From: Vibrio sp. SNU_ST1
GTDB lineage: Bacteria; Pseudomonadota; Gammaproteobacteria; Enterobacterales; Vibrionaceae
Reading direction: 5' to 3'
Assembly (NCBI RefSeq): GCF_030563405.1
Contig: NZ_CP130749.1
Coordinates: 1,178,001-1,242,000 of the forward strand
Length of the DNA: 64,000 nt
Under the pieces are notes generated by a model. The model made no database searches. It was not told the origin of the DNA and saw only the letters and a program-made list of their open reading frames with translations. The position numbers were made by a program, and so were the translations under genes. Position 1 is the first letter of the stretch; each line of letters starts with the position of its first letter. This document shows, piece by piece, positions 43,925-53,146 of this stretch.

Positions 43925-45292
43925 TCAGTTGCTATTAAGCGTTACCACTTGGCGTGCCGGGTGTTTGATAAACACAGCAACCACAGCCACGACTGCAAGA
44001 GCAAAACAGTAGTAAGAGTTAGACACAATCTCTAACGGAGATAGGTTGAATACAGAACCTAATAGCAATACCTGAGCACCGTAAGGCAACACGCCTTGAA
44101 TCACACAAGAGAAGATATCCAACAAGCTTGCTGAGCGACGCGGAGACACATTGTTTTCTTCCGCTAATTGACGAGCCACACTACCAGACACAATAATCGC
44201 TACTGTGTTGTTTGCAGTACATAGATTCACCATTGATACCAAGCCAGCAATACCTAGCTCACTCGCACGGCCATTCGCTTGCTTAGAGTGTGAAGAGCCA
44301 AACGTACGAATCACACCACTTACTAAGTTAGTCAAGAACGCCAATCCACCTTGACGACGCATTAGCTCACTCAAACCACCAATCAGCATCGACAGTAAGA
44401 AGATCTCTTGCATGTTGCCGAAGCCTGCATAGATATCTTTAGCGTAATCCGTCATACCGTAGTTATCAATAGAACCTAGGCTCACGCCACCCGCCAGTAA
44501 GATACCAATCGTCAGCACGACGAATACATTCATGCCCGATACCGCAAGAATCAGGATAGTGATGTACGGCAGTACTTTGAGCCATTCAATTGGGCCCGTT
44601 TCAGGCACTTGAGTTGCCGTGCTGTTGAAAGCAAAGATAACAATCGCAATCAATGCAGCAGGAAGTGCGATACGGATGTTCTCTTTAAACTTGTCTCTCA
44701 TTTCACAGCCTTGCGAACGTGTCGCGGCAATCGTGGTATCAGATATAATAGAAAGGTTGTCACCAAACATAGCACCACTTAGCACCACGCCAGCGGTTAG
44801 TGGAATGCTCATGCCTGCTGAATCTGCAATGCCTAACGCCACAGGTGCAACCGCAGCGATGGTACCCATCGACGTACCCATTGCTGTCGCGATGAAAGCA
44901 GAAATTAGGAAGATACCCGGTAGAATCATGCTTGTCGGAATCGCCGATAGACCAAGATTTACGGTCGCATCAACGCCACCAGACGCTTTAGCCACAGCCG
45001 CAAAAGCACCCGCCAATAGGTAGATCATACACATTGCGATAATGTCTTTGTGACCTACTCCACCTAAGAACTGTTCGATAGCACGGTTCAATTTATCTTT
45101 GCTTAGCAACAACGCTAGCATCACTGCAGGCAAAGCCGCAATCGGAGCTGGAAGCTGATAGAAAGCAAAATCGACGCCTTGCAGTGACAAGTACGTACCT
45201 ACGCCAATAAACAGCGCTAGGAACACGATCAGAGGGATAAGCGCAACTGCCGAAGGGGCAATTACCACATTAGAATTTTTTGAATTGGACAT
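43925..45292 (-). CDS. NhaC-type Na+/H+ antiporter family protein
   Basis: A 455-residue inner-membrane transporter with about 11-12 hydrophobic helices. Family features: GAMFGDNLSIISDTTIAATR, a strongly conserved membrane stretch in NhaC/CitMHS-like carriers, plus NLCTANNTVAIIVSG. It probably exchanges Na+ for H+, but related proteins exchange organic acids. Marine Na+ lifestyle makes the antiporter role plausible. It is preceded by a weak ribosome site. No linked substrate genes. Confidence 0.86.
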   Translation of the reverse strand: MSNSKNSNVVIAPSAVALIPLIVFLALFIGVGTYLSLQGVDFAFYQLPAPIAALPAVMLALLLSKDKLNRAIEQFLGGVGHKDIIAMCMIYLLAGAFAAVAKASGGVDATVNLGLSAIPTSMILPGIFLISAFIATAMGTSMGTIAAVAPVALGIADSAGMSIPLTAGVVLSGAMFGDNLSIISDTTIAATRSQGCEMRDKFKENIRIALPAALIAIVIFAFNSTATQVPETGPIEWLKVLPYITILILAVSGMNVFVVLTIGILLAGGVSLGSIDNYGMTDYAKDIYAGFGNMQEIFLLSMLIGGLSELMRRQGGLAFLTNLVSGVIRTFGSSHSKQANGRASELGIAGLVSMVNLCTANNTVAIIVSGSVARQLAEENNVSPRRSASLLDIFSCVIQGVLPYGAQVLLLGSVFNLSPLEIVSNSYYCFALAVVAVVAVFIKHPARQVVTLNSN

Positions 45293-45499
45293 GGAACATC
45301 AACGCAATAGAACAGGAAGATGAGCAGACTAATGTCACACTTAAGGCTTGTCAACGTCTAGACGTCTAAACGCCCAATTTAATGCAAGGTAATAAGCATA
45401 CCATTGAACATTACATAATAGAAAAGGCTACTTACTAACCAAGTAAGCAGCCTTTAGATAACAGATCATGTGGGTAACAGATCAATTAGATAACAAGCT

Positions 45500-46264
45500 T
45501 TATAACTTTTGTTTGAACGTCACTTGGTATTCGCCTAGCTCGTCATAACGTACTGTCGTTAGTTTATCGAATTCGACTTCAACAACACCACAATATGACC
45601 CGGTAATAATGGTCTCACCCGCTTCGAAGCTAACACCGCGTTGAGTCATGGTGTTAATCAGCCAATAGATAGGAGTTTGTGGTAGTGAGTTTGGGTGCTT
45701 TCCAGAGAAGGCTTGCACTTTCTCACCTTGAGTAATAGCAATCTCAAAGTTCGCCGCTGCAAAAGCGCTCTCTTTACTCAGCTCAGGACCAAGAAACAAA
45801 CCTTGATTAGCTAAGCCATCGGCCAATACTTCATAGAACTCTACGCCACTATCATCAGCAAAGCGGGATTGAATAAGCTCTAAAGCCATGCGACACGAAC
45901 CGATAGCCTCATTAACTTGCTCTTCAGTGTAACCATTGGAATTTGCTGGTAAAGGCTTGACCAGGACAAAAGCAATTTCAGGTTCAATACGAACTACTCC
46001 GTTATCCGTAAAAGCCTTGCATTCAGAACCAAACTGAACGCTATCTTCGAAAATAGGCGCAACGATCAATTTCTCTTCGCTCAATGGCAACAGACATTTC
46101 CAACCACCAACGTTACTGCGGTGAAGGTCAACCATTGCTGCTTGAATTGCTAACGCATCATCTAAACTGGTTGGGCGGTACCGCTCGCTTAACCTTGGCG
46201 CTTTAGTTCCCGCTATGCGACGACTTAACAACTCTTTAGCTGCCTGCTCAAATACATTTGTCAT
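45500..46264 (-). CDS. 2-keto-4-pentenoate hydratase / FAH-family protein
   Basis: A 254-residue cytosolic enzyme of the fumarylacetoacetate hydrolase superfamily. The metal-binding part RIEPEIAFVL and the later VLADGLANQGLFLGP, plus the C-terminal GETIITGSYCG, fit the MhpD-like hydratases of catechol meta-cleavage. No other aromatic-degradation genes are nearby, so its physiological substrate is uncertain. Single gene; start ATG 46264. Confidence 0.83.
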   Translation of the reverse strand: MTNVFEQAAKELLSRRIAGTKAPRLSERYRPTSLDDALAIQAAMVDLHRSNVGGWKCLLPLSEEKLIVAPIFEDSVQFGSECKAFTDNGVVRIEPEIAFVLVKPLPANSNGYTEEQVNEAIGSCRMALELIQSRFADDSGVEFYEVLADGLANQGLFLGPELSKESAFAAANFEIAITQGEKVQAFSGKHPNSLPQTPIYWLINTMTQRGVSFEAGETIITGSYCGVVEVEFDKLTTVRYDELGEYQVTFKQKL

Positions 46265-46431
46265 AAAATACCACTATAAGTAATAACCAATTTAGCACCA
46301 GATCTCTGAAGAGTGAGTAGAACGCTCATGACGATATAGCACCAAGATTTTAAACAACAATTTTGACATATCCTAAGTTTGAACACATGAAGAGATATTA
46401 CTTTTACCAAATAAAAGCTAGGCGACTGAAA

Positions 46432-48216
46432 CTAATCAGCTGACCATACATTCTTGAAGTCTGGCCATCCCCAGTTGGTGATGGCCACGTTTTTTAGAAT
46501 CCCCTGGAAACGTACAGTTTGTAGGTGATGGAACATAGGCACTAGCCAATAATCAGAAATCAACGTGGATGCAACGGGCTCCAACTCTGCCAAGTAATTC
46601 GGTAGTTCAACGGATGCTTTGTGATGATCTAAGCGCTGTTTGAGCCAATCACTGTTCATCTCTCCTAGTGCCGAGTGCAAAACAGGGTCATTCATCAACC
46701 ACGAGAACAATGAAGAAGGGGCATTGTCATCAAGGTTGAGGTTACACAACACCAAGTCTTCTTTTAAATCGCCACTTTGAGAGAGCTGTGCCAGTTCTCG
46801 AAAGCTGTAGGTATTCACCTCAACTTCCACACCATATCGTTTGAGTATGTCTGATACGCAAATAGCACATCGATAGAGCGCGTAATAGTTATAAACAGCG
46901 ATGCTCATCTTTTTCGGCAATTGCGTCTCTTTCGGAGGGGTTCGATACAGTTTCTGCCAACTTGGCAATATATTCTGAGCAAAAGAAACACTGAACAAAC
47001 CTTGGTTTTGTTCCAGTTGAGACAGTACCGCTTGTGGGTTAGCTATACCAGCGATGTACTTACGCTGCTCATCAGTTAACAGACTAGCCGCTGAATTCTG
47101 ATTGAAAAGGATAAACAAACAGCCATCTTCAACTCGGCTACGAAGGCCATCAGTTTCAGCCGATACCAGCTTCGCATCACTTTTCCCGAGTTGATGAAAA
47201 CAAGATGAATCTTCATAAGGCGACACCTGCATTTGGCTGTCGTCGAAACGAGCACTGCCTGTCATCGACTCTTCAAACTGCCAGATGGTCACCTCATCAG
47301 TCAAAGAACGACAACCATAATAGAGCTCAAATGCCGCGAGCTTGATACGTTCATTATTGCTCTCAACCACTTTGAAGGGGCCGGTTCCAATCACGGCATG
47401 AGACACCGAATTTAATGTCGATGGCTCACGGGTCACTTGCGCAGCAGGTTGAATCGAATACTTAACGCCAGCAAGTAAGCCCGCGAAGCCGGTATCTGCT
47501 TTGGTCAGTTGAAAGCTGATCCTTAACGGCTGCTCACTGTAAACCGAAGCAACATGAGCTAACTCTGTCTGATAGAAAGGTAGCGGTTGTAAAGCGGTAA
47601 ACAACGAAACTAGCTGTTTGGCGTCAACGGGTTGGCCATCGTGGAAAGTTAGGCCAGGGCGCAAATAGAAAGTCCAAACCAACTTTTCAGCATCATATTC
47701 CCAATGGTGCGCCAGTTCAGGCTTCAACTCGCCCTTGCCATTACAAGTGACGAGGCAACTGAACACTTGCCTGATCAAAAATCGTTCGCTACTACGGTGA
47801 ATATGGTGTGGGAATAGGTCTTCAAACTTACGTTTATAGGTTAATTGAACGTGCAGTAGCCCTTCACGCATCGTCGCGCCAGAGGTTTCTTGGAGGAGAG
47901 AGCCAAATACAGCGCGGTCATTGTCTAGAATTGACAGTGCTTTTTCGTATTTGCCCTGCTCAATCAATTTACTAGCAACATGTTGAGTCAATTCTTGATG
48001 GCTAAAACGTAAGGTCAGACTAGAGCGTTGATTCCTGCCGACTTTTGGCTCCCACACCACCCATTCAGCTTGATGCATTTTACCTAACAAGGTTCGTGCA
48101 TGGCGCAAACTGGTGAACAGCTTGTCTGCAACCTCAGTCAAGGTAACCGAATGTGAGAGATTAGGCTCGAACGAATCTAGCCTTGTGTAGTAACGCATCA
48201 TGTTTAAATCAGACAA
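46432..48216 (-). CDS. sgrR: SgrR, glucose-phosphate stress regulator
   Basis: A 594-residue transcription factor. The N-terminal ~110 residues form a winged helix (SLRHARTLLGKMHQAEWVVW, EPKVGRNQRSSLTL) and the rest is a solute-binding-protein-like domain (HHWEYDAEKLVWTFYLRPGL; IGTGPFKV), exactly the SgrR plan. In E. coli SgrR senses sugar-phosphate stress and activates the divergent sRNA SgrS. TTG 48216 follows an AAAAGG ribosome site. A small divergent transcript lies at 48372, matching sgrS in place. Confidence 0.9.
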   Translation of the reverse strand: MSDLNMMRYYTRLDSFEPNLSHSVTLTEVADKLFTSLRHARTLLGKMHQAEWVVWEPKVGRNQRSSLTLRFSHQELTQHVASKLIEQGKYEKALSILDNDRAVFGSLLQETSGATMREGLLHVQLTYKRKFEDLFPHHIHRSSERFLIRQVFSCLVTCNGKGELKPELAHHWEYDAEKLVWTFYLRPGLTFHDGQPVDAKQLVSLFTALQPLPFYQTELAHVASVYSEQPLRISFQLTKADTGFAGLLAGVKYSIQPAAQVTREPSTLNSVSHAVIGTGPFKVVESNNERIKLAAFELYYGCRSLTDEVTIWQFEESMTGSARFDDSQMQVSPYEDSSCFHQLGKSDAKLVSAETDGLRSRVEDGCLFILFNQNSAASLLTDEQRKYIAGIANPQAVLSQLEQNQGLFSVSFAQNILPSWQKLYRTPPKETQLPKKMSIAVYNYYALYRCAICVSDILKRYGVEVEVNTYSFRELAQLSQSGDLKEDLVLCNLNLDDNAPSSLFSWLMNDPVLHSALGEMNSDWLKQRLDHHKASVELPNYLAELEPVASTLISDYWLVPMFHHLQTVRFQGILKNVAITNWGWPDFKNVWSAD

Positions 48217-48371
48217 ATAATGAACCTTTTTAGAAACAACCCTTCCTCATAAGGCCCATTATAAAACACATTGGCCATAAAGTTACGATAAAAGACAAAA
48301 ACAGGAACAACTTAATAAAAAACCATCTGTTTATTACTTCCTATTAAATGACCATAATTAATGGGTCAGCA

Positions 48372-48605
48372 AGGAACGACGAGTTCCTACCAAAGCCTAA
48401 TACAAGAGAAGTAATCATCATGAGAAAATACTATCTTAATAAGTTAAAAAGCACCTGTAGCAAGCTCGAAAGAGAAGCACTACGAACACTTATAGAGCTA
48501 TGTAACTGGCGTTATTAGTACACTTTTTAGCACCGAGTTAACGCGAGTTGAGTACAACCTAATATGCTCCTACCCCCAATATGAGTTAGGTCTCAACTCG
48601 CTTTT
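48372..48605 (+). ncRNA. SgrS-like candidate sRNA, divergent from sgrR
   Basis: The divergent gap upstream of sgrR holds, in order, a small hairpin (AGGAAC/GTTCCT at 48372-48388), a 32-codon ORF and a long terminator (48543-48605: 10-bp stem GCGAGTTGAG/CTCAACTCGC with an inner ACCTAA/TTAGGT stem, then TTTT). E. coli sgrS has the same layout: 5' hairpin, sgrT, then a Rho-independent terminator. A TGAGTA in the terminator's left arm also occurs in the E. coli SgrS pairing region. Sequence identity is otherwise low; the call rests on position, orientation and architecture. Confidence 0.55.
48420..48518 (+). CDS. SgrT-like 32-residue micro-protein
   Basis: ORF beginning MRKYYLNKLKSTC, basic and aromatic at the N-terminus, preceded by an AAGAGAAG ribosome-site-like run. 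As I recall it, E. coli SgrT begins M-R-Q-F-Y; the M-R/K-x-aromatic-Tyr pattern is shared, the rest is not clearly alignable. In E. coli SgrT blocks the glucose PTS transporter PtsG. Its place inside the candidate sRNA divergent from sgrR is the main evidence. Confidence 0.5.
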   Translation: MRKYYLNKLKSTCSKLEREALRTLIELCNWRY

Positions 48606-48819
48606 CCATCCCAAACACCCTCTCAACCCTGCCGTACCAATCACTCACCCATTCGATAACTTTCTGTTGTCGACTCGACAAATTTAATTCGTTTTCTTAG
48701 TTAAACGAAAAGCCTTAAGGTTCGCCCCGAAGCAAGCAAGGAGCCTCAGAAAAACTGAAAGCTCAGCTAACAACTAATTTATTTGCAGTTACCAATCAGG
48801 TATTAACTAAGGAAACGCC

Positions 48820-49725
48820 ATGCGTATCGCAATTCTTTCTCGCAACGAAAATCTATACTCTACTTCTCGCTTAAAAGCGGCAGGAGAAGCTCGTGGTCAC
48901 CAGGTCGATGTTATCGACACGCTGCACTGTGATATAGATATCGCGAGTAACAATCCGAAGATTCGCTACATGGGTGAAGAGCTACCTCAATACGATGCTG
49001 TTATTCCACGTATTGGCGCTTCCATTACCTTTTACGGCACTGCGGTTGTTCGCCAATTCGAAATGATGGGCACTTTTTGTATCAATGAGTCAGTAGCAAT
49101 CAGTCGTTCTCGCGACAAACTGCGCTCACTACAACTGTTGTCTCGTAAAGGTATTGGCTTACCAAAAACAGGTTTCGCTAGCCGCCCAGACAAGATTCAA
49201 GACTTGATCAAAAACGTAGGTGGCGCGCCACTGGTTATCAAGCTTCTTGAGGGCACTCAAGGTATCGGTGTGGTTCTAGCAGAAACAAACAAAGCAGCTG
49301 AAAGCGTTATCGAAGCATTCATGGGCCTAAAAGCGAACATCTTGGTTCAAGAGTTCATTGAAGAAGCTAATGGCGCAGACATCCGTTGTTTTGTTGTGGG
49401 TAACAAGGTTATTGCAGCAATGAAGCGCCAAGCTGGTGAGGGCGAATTCCGCTCTAACCTACACCGTGGCGGCACAGCTCAACTAGTTAAACTAACCAAA
49501 GAAGAGCGCGCTACAGCGATCAATGCAGCTAAAATCATGGGGTTAAACCTATGTGGTGTCGATATTCTACAATCTAAGAATGGCCCTGTTGTAATGGAAG
49601 TGAACTCTTCTCCAGGCCTAGAAGGTATCGAGAAAGCGACAGGTAAAGATGTAGCAGACATGATTTTCGGATTCATCGAGAAAAATGCAAAACCAAACGC
49701 TAACCGTACTCGTGGCAAAGGCTGA
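48820..49725 (+). CDS. rimK: RimK, ribosomal protein S6 glutamate ligase
   Basis: A 301-residue ATP-grasp ligase that adds glutamate residues to the C-terminus of ribosomal protein S6. The sequence is colinear with E. coli RimK: MRIAILSRNENLYSTSRL, APLVIKLLEGTQGIGVV (ATP-binding loop), NGADIRCFVVGNK, and VVMEVNSSPGLEGIE for the Mg-binding carboxylates. The gene downstream encodes its usual partner. A long non-coding stretch separates it from the sgrS-like transcript. Start ATG follows AAGGAAA. Confidence 0.95.
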   Translation: MRIAILSRNENLYSTSRLKAAGEARGHQVDVIDTLHCDIDIASNNPKIRYMGEELPQYDAVIPRIGASITFYGTAVVRQFEMMGTFCINESVAISRSRDKLRSLQLLSRKGIGLPKTGFASRPDKIQDLIKNVGGAPLVIKLLEGTQGIGVVLAETNKAAESVIEAFMGLKANILVQEFIEEANGADIRCFVVGNKVIAAMKRQAGEGEFRSNLHRGGTAQLVKLTKEERATAINAAKIMGLNLCGVDILQSKNGPVVMEVNSSPGLEGIEKATGKDVADMIFGFIEKNAKPNANRTRGKG

Positions 49726-49757
49726 TTAAACGCCGTTTACTCATGATTGGAAAAAAC

Positions 49758-50186
49758 ATGAACAATAAAATGATCATAGGGAATACAGAAGCACTTTGCT
49801 TACCAGAGTTAGGGATAACTGGACTACATACGCGTGTTGATACAGGGGCTCAAACCTCTTCTCTACACGTAGACAATCTACTATGTGTAAAAACAGATGG
49901 TGAAAACTTCGTTGAGTTCGATCTTCACCCAGACGTTTACCACCTAGAAGAGACAGTGCGCTGCAAAGCGAAGCTGAAAACGAGTAAAAGAATCAAATCA
50001 TCTAACGGCGAAGTTGAACACCGTTGTGTGATTGAAACCATGCTAAAAATCGGCGGTCAGGAATGGCCTATCGATATCACACTAAGCAACCGTCAAGATA
50101 TGACTTATATGATGCTGCTTGGTCGTCAAGGCATGAGTGACAAAGTGATTGTTGACCCTGCGGGTGAATTTCTAATTTCTCACTAA
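49758..50186 (+). CDS. RimK-linked Zn-protease-like/retropepsin-like protein
   Basis: A 142-residue protein of the PF05618 family, annotated as ATP-dependent zinc protease but with a retropepsin-like fold: DTGAQTSSLH is the aspartic-protease-like signature, with LGRQGM later. In some species such a partner (RimB-like) removes or modifies glutamates added by RimK. It lies 32 bp after rimK in the same direction, so co-transcription is likely. ATG 49758 with GGAAAA upstream is preferred over the ATG at 49743, which has no ribosome site. Confidence 0.85.
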   Translation: MNNKMIIGNTEALCLPELGITGLHTRVDTGAQTSSLHVDNLLCVKTDGENFVEFDLHPDVYHLEETVRCKAKLKTSKRIKSSNGEVEHRCVIETMLKIGGQEWPIDITLSNRQDMTYMMLLGRQGMSDKVIVDPAGEFLISH

Positions 50187-50234
50187 TTGAACTGCTCCAC
50201 AGCTCAAATAGTGAGTCAACAACGCGCATTAATT

Positions 50235-50262
50235 AAGGCCAGTCTTTGAGACTGGCCTTAAT
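50235..50262. terminator. Bidirectional terminator
   Basis: AAGGCCAGTC and GACTGGCCTT pair around TTTGA, between the convergent rimK partner and MBL genes. Confidence 0.88.
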
Positions 50263-51056
50263 TATTTGTGGCGATTTTTTTTGTCTTTAAACCCAAATCG
50301 CCAAACAGATTTAACCAAACCTTTAAGTTTGATTTTAGTCACTCGCCAATGTGTCACTGGCCTTCTTGGCGCACTCTTCAGCAGATGTTCAAACGCTTGC
50401 TCACTCAAATTCACTTGTCCCCCATGCGCCACCAGCAAGGTGTCGACCTGCATTTCATAGATACGAGACACCGACTCTCGGTACTTATTGGGATGAAAAA
50501 TAGGGAAAGGCGGAATCAGCTTTTTTTTGACCTCAACTATTAAATCCGCAACATAGGCGACACTGTGAGATGGGCAATAAACGGAAAGATCTCTGTCGGT
50601 GTGACCTGGTGTTTCTAGAACTAACCAATCATCAAACCCCGGGATACTATCCCCATCAGACAGCTTATAGTCCGGCTTTAACTTTCTTGAATACCACAGA
50701 TTTGCTTTAGGCTTGCCCAATCGATTCGCCATCCATCGAGCCAATGCGAGATCGGTCAAATGCATCAATATGCCATCGATGCCGTGGTACCAATCCTTAT
50801 CTCGGTTTGCTGCCACCAAATTACAATTCGTCAGCTTTCTGAGCTTGTGCGCGGCCCCTGCGTGGTCTGGATGCATGTGTGTAACCACAACCGTATGTAA
50901 ATCAGCAAAATCACGCATCAGCTCGGTTTCGATGAAATCCTTCAAATGCGGGATGTCGGCTCGACACGCGCCATCAAGCAAGAGTAATTTGTCGGGATAC
51001 TCCACCAAGTACATGTCTTGGATGTAGCCTTTAATGGTATGCAGCTGCAAACCCAC
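50262..51056 (-). CDS. MBL-fold metallo-hydrolase
   Basis: A 264-residue cytosolic beta-lactamase-fold hydrolase. The metal site is THMHPDHAG, followed by ETPGHTDRD and VAYVADLIVE. These suggest a two-metal hydrolase acting on a thioester, lactone or nucleic acid; family alone does not identify the substrate. Basic C-terminus KDKKNRHK. Single gene, start 51056 without a strong ribosome site in view. Confidence 0.82.
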   Translation of the reverse strand: MGLQLHTIKGYIQDMYLVEYPDKLLLLDGACRADIPHLKDFIETELMRDFADLHTVVVTHMHPDHAGAAHKLRKLTNCNLVAANRDKDWYHGIDGILMHLTDLALARWMANRLGKPKANLWYSRKLKPDYKLSDGDSIPGFDDWLVLETPGHTDRDLSVYCPSHSVAYVADLIVEVKKKLIPPFPIFHPNKYRESVSRIYEMQVDTLLVAHGGQVNLSEQAFEHLLKSAPRRPVTHWRVTKIKLKGLVKSVWRFGFKDKKNRHK

Positions 51057-51437
51057 TCCTTGAGATAAAACAACTGGTCAGACCTACACCATAGCAAACT
51101 CACGGCCAATTGTGACTATTTTGTTAAAAACAACAGTCTAAAACCGGATAGATAGCTCGCATCAAGATTTCCATTGGTATCCACTACATTACTCAAATCC
51201 AATGTTACTCAAATCCAATTAAACTCAGAACAATGGGTACAGATTCCAAAGATGATCATCAATTTGTTTCGATATTTTTCAGCATTATCGAATGCTCACA
51301 TTACAGAAAACCTTGCTCAACAAGCCTTACGCTTTAAGCGCTCAGCACTATTTATCGTAACGACAAAACACGTGATTTGGTGACCTGAGTTATTCGGACT
51401 ATATATGCGCCTCTAATTTATTGTCTGAGTGCTATAC
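51057..51437. other. Intergenic region with 16-bp tandem duplication
   Basis: TTACTCAAATCCAAT occurs twice (51189 and 51205, period 16). The rest is AT-rich. The open frame at 51174-51383 has no ribosome site and a weak composition, so it is not called. The 2OG oxygenase promoter must lie in the last ~60 bp. Confidence 0.55.
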
Positions 51438-52040
51438 ATGAACCAACTTATCGATGCTCTTTCTACCCAAGGTTACTTTGTTTGGGATGACTTCTTAACT
51501 CACGAAGAAGTAGTGGCATTGAGGGATTGCATTCCAGAGAACTGGAAAAAGGCTAGGATCGGCCGTAACGATGACGTAGCACGAGAAGCAACGATTCGTA
51601 GTGACAAAATTCAGTGGGTACGCCGTGATATGGGCGAACCAGCGTCTCTGTTCCTAGACAAAATGGAACAAATTCGTTTAGAGGCAAACCAAGCGTTCTT
51701 TTTAGGTCTGTTCGAATACGAAGCGCATTTTGCAAAATACGAAAAAGGTGACTTTTACCAGAAGCACTTAGACTGCTTTAAAGGCAACGAAAACCGCCGC
51801 CTGACTACCGTGTTCTACATGAATGACGAATGGTCTGAGGAAGACGCAGGGGAGCTCGTGGTTTACGATCTAAAAGACAACCACATCGCGACTATTCCAC
51901 CAAAGTCAGGCCGCTTATTTGTGTTCTTGTCTGAACAGTTCCCACACGAGGTACTACCGACAAACACAGAGCGATTCAGTATCGCGGGTTGGTTTCGCAT
52001 TAACGGCGTGAAAGACAACCAATTGGACATCGCACACTAA
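51438..52040 (+). CDS. 2OG-Fe(II) oxygenase
   Basis: A 200-residue cytosolic dioxygenase of the PKHD/prolyl-4-hydroxylase-like group. Iron ligands are seen as HLDCF (His, Asp) and the distal His in FPHEVLP, and the 2-oxoglutarate Arg in TERFSIAGWFRI. These enzymes hydroxylate proteins or small molecules. The substrate is unknown. ATG 51438 is preferred over GTG 51429, which lacks a ribosome site. It ends in a terminator. Confidence 0.84.
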   Translation: MNQLIDALSTQGYFVWDDFLTHEEVVALRDCIPENWKKARIGRNDDVAREATIRSDKIQWVRRDMGEPASLFLDKMEQIRLEANQAFFLGLFEYEAHFAKYEKGDFYQKHLDCFKGNENRRLTTVFYMNDEWSEEDAGELVVYDLKDNHIATIPPKSGRLFVFLSEQFPHEVLPTNTERFSIAGWFRINGVKDNQLDIAH

Positions 52041-52068
52041 AACTGTTTCCACATCGAACCTTATTCTT

Positions 52069-52092
52069 AGCCTCTCCATCGAGAGGCTTTTT
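52069..52092 (+). terminator. Terminator of the oxygenase gene
   Basis: AGCCTCTC and GAGAGGCT pair around CATC, then TTTTT. Confidence 0.88.
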
Positions 52093-52245
52093 CATAGGTG
52101 ATAATCACAATGAGTGACAAATCCAATCGACTGCTTTCATTGGCAGAGTCACATCACGGCTATTCGGCTTAACGATTACTCTGGCGTAATCAGGAAAAGT
52201 GATATTTAATAAATATTTACGATGCGCATTCAAGAGGGATTAATT

Positions 52246-52965
52246 ATGTCGTCTATCATCGTAGGTCATAGAGGTGTAGCAGGTACTCACCCAGAAAATA
52301 CCAAAGCAAGCATTGAACAAGCGGCGAAACTCGGCTTGAAATGGATTGAAGTTGATATTCAGCCCACTCAGGATGACCAACTGGTCGTTTGTCACGACCA
52401 CACGCTTGAGCGCTGCAGCGATGGCAAGGGTCGAGTTGATGAACACACCCTTGCTGAACTGCGTCAGCTCGATTTTGGCAGTTGGAAGTCTGAGCAGTTC
52501 GCTGGAGAAAAAATACTGACGTTGGAAGAGTTGCTCGCGCTTGTTGAGCAATATAATCTCAGCGTCAACCTAGAGGTCAAAGTCGATAGCCGACATCAAG
52601 CACCTCATGTCGTTGATTTGCTGCACACCGAGTTGATTCATTCAAATCTAGACACCGACAGAGTTTTGCTTTCAAGCTTCAGCCATCAAGTCGTTGCTGA
52701 AATGGCTCATCATTTGCCTAGATACCGTGTCGGTGTAATCACAGAGCAACTGAATCATGATGATCTTATGCTCATCAATGAGGTCAAAGCGTTCAGCTGT
52801 CACATGAACTATGAACACGTTGATCAGAGCGATCTTGACACTCTCAACGAAGCAAACATTCAAACATGGTGCTACACCGTCAATGATCCGTCTCGCTTCA
52901 AACTTCTATCAAAAGTGGATGCTGTATTTACTGATTTCCCGAATCAGTTCAACTCTATAAATTGA
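52246..52965 (+). CDS. Glycerophosphodiester phosphodiesterase, UgpQ-like
   Basis: A 239-residue TIM-barrel enzyme that splits glycerophosphodiesters to sn-glycerol-3-phosphate and an alcohol. Active site: HRGVAGTHPENTKAS, EVDIQPTQDDQLVVCHDHTL (metal and acid-base His). No signal peptide, so it acts in the cytosol like UgpQ. ATG 52246 with AAGAGGGAT upstream is the better start than 52222. Single gene; a 23-bp repeat array follows. Confidence 0.88.
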   Translation: MSSIIVGHRGVAGTHPENTKASIEQAAKLGLKWIEVDIQPTQDDQLVVCHDHTLERCSDGKGRVDEHTLAELRQLDFGSWKSEQFAGEKILTLEELLALVEQYNLSVNLEVKVDSRHQAPHVVDLLHTELIHSNLDTDRVLLSSFSHQVVAEMAHHLPRYRVGVITEQLNHDDLMLINEVKAFSCHMNYEHVDQSDLDTLNEANIQTWCYTVNDPSRFKLLSKVDAVFTDFPNQFNSIN

Positions 52966-52997
52966 GCTCGTAAATACCGCAAAATAGCCCCGATAAA

Positions 52998-53059
52998 CTT
53001 TAAAATAAACTCCCGGGATGCCTTAAAATTAACTCTCGGGAAACCATAAAATTAAGTAG
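52998..53059. repeat. 23-bp tandem repeat, ~2.7 copies
   Basis: Units start at 52998, 53021 and 53044; each is built of a TTAAAAT-type AT core followed by CTCGGGA or CCCGGGA. The third copy is partial. Confidence 0.75.
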
Positions 53060-53146
53060 CAAACACAAGTGAGTAGGAGTACATTCCGCTACTCGCTTGG
53101 TTTCATCGCTCGCTCTATTTAGACAGCTTCATTGGTTACTTAATTT

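Noticed and set aside
44619..45023. 134-codon frame antisense to the NhaC-type gene
   Set aside because: Shadow of a strongly coding gene, composition of an antisense frame, no ribosome site.
51174..51383. 69-codon open frame upstream of the oxygenase
   Set aside because: It contains the 16-bp duplication at its start, lacks a ribosome site and looks like chance in AT-rich DNA.
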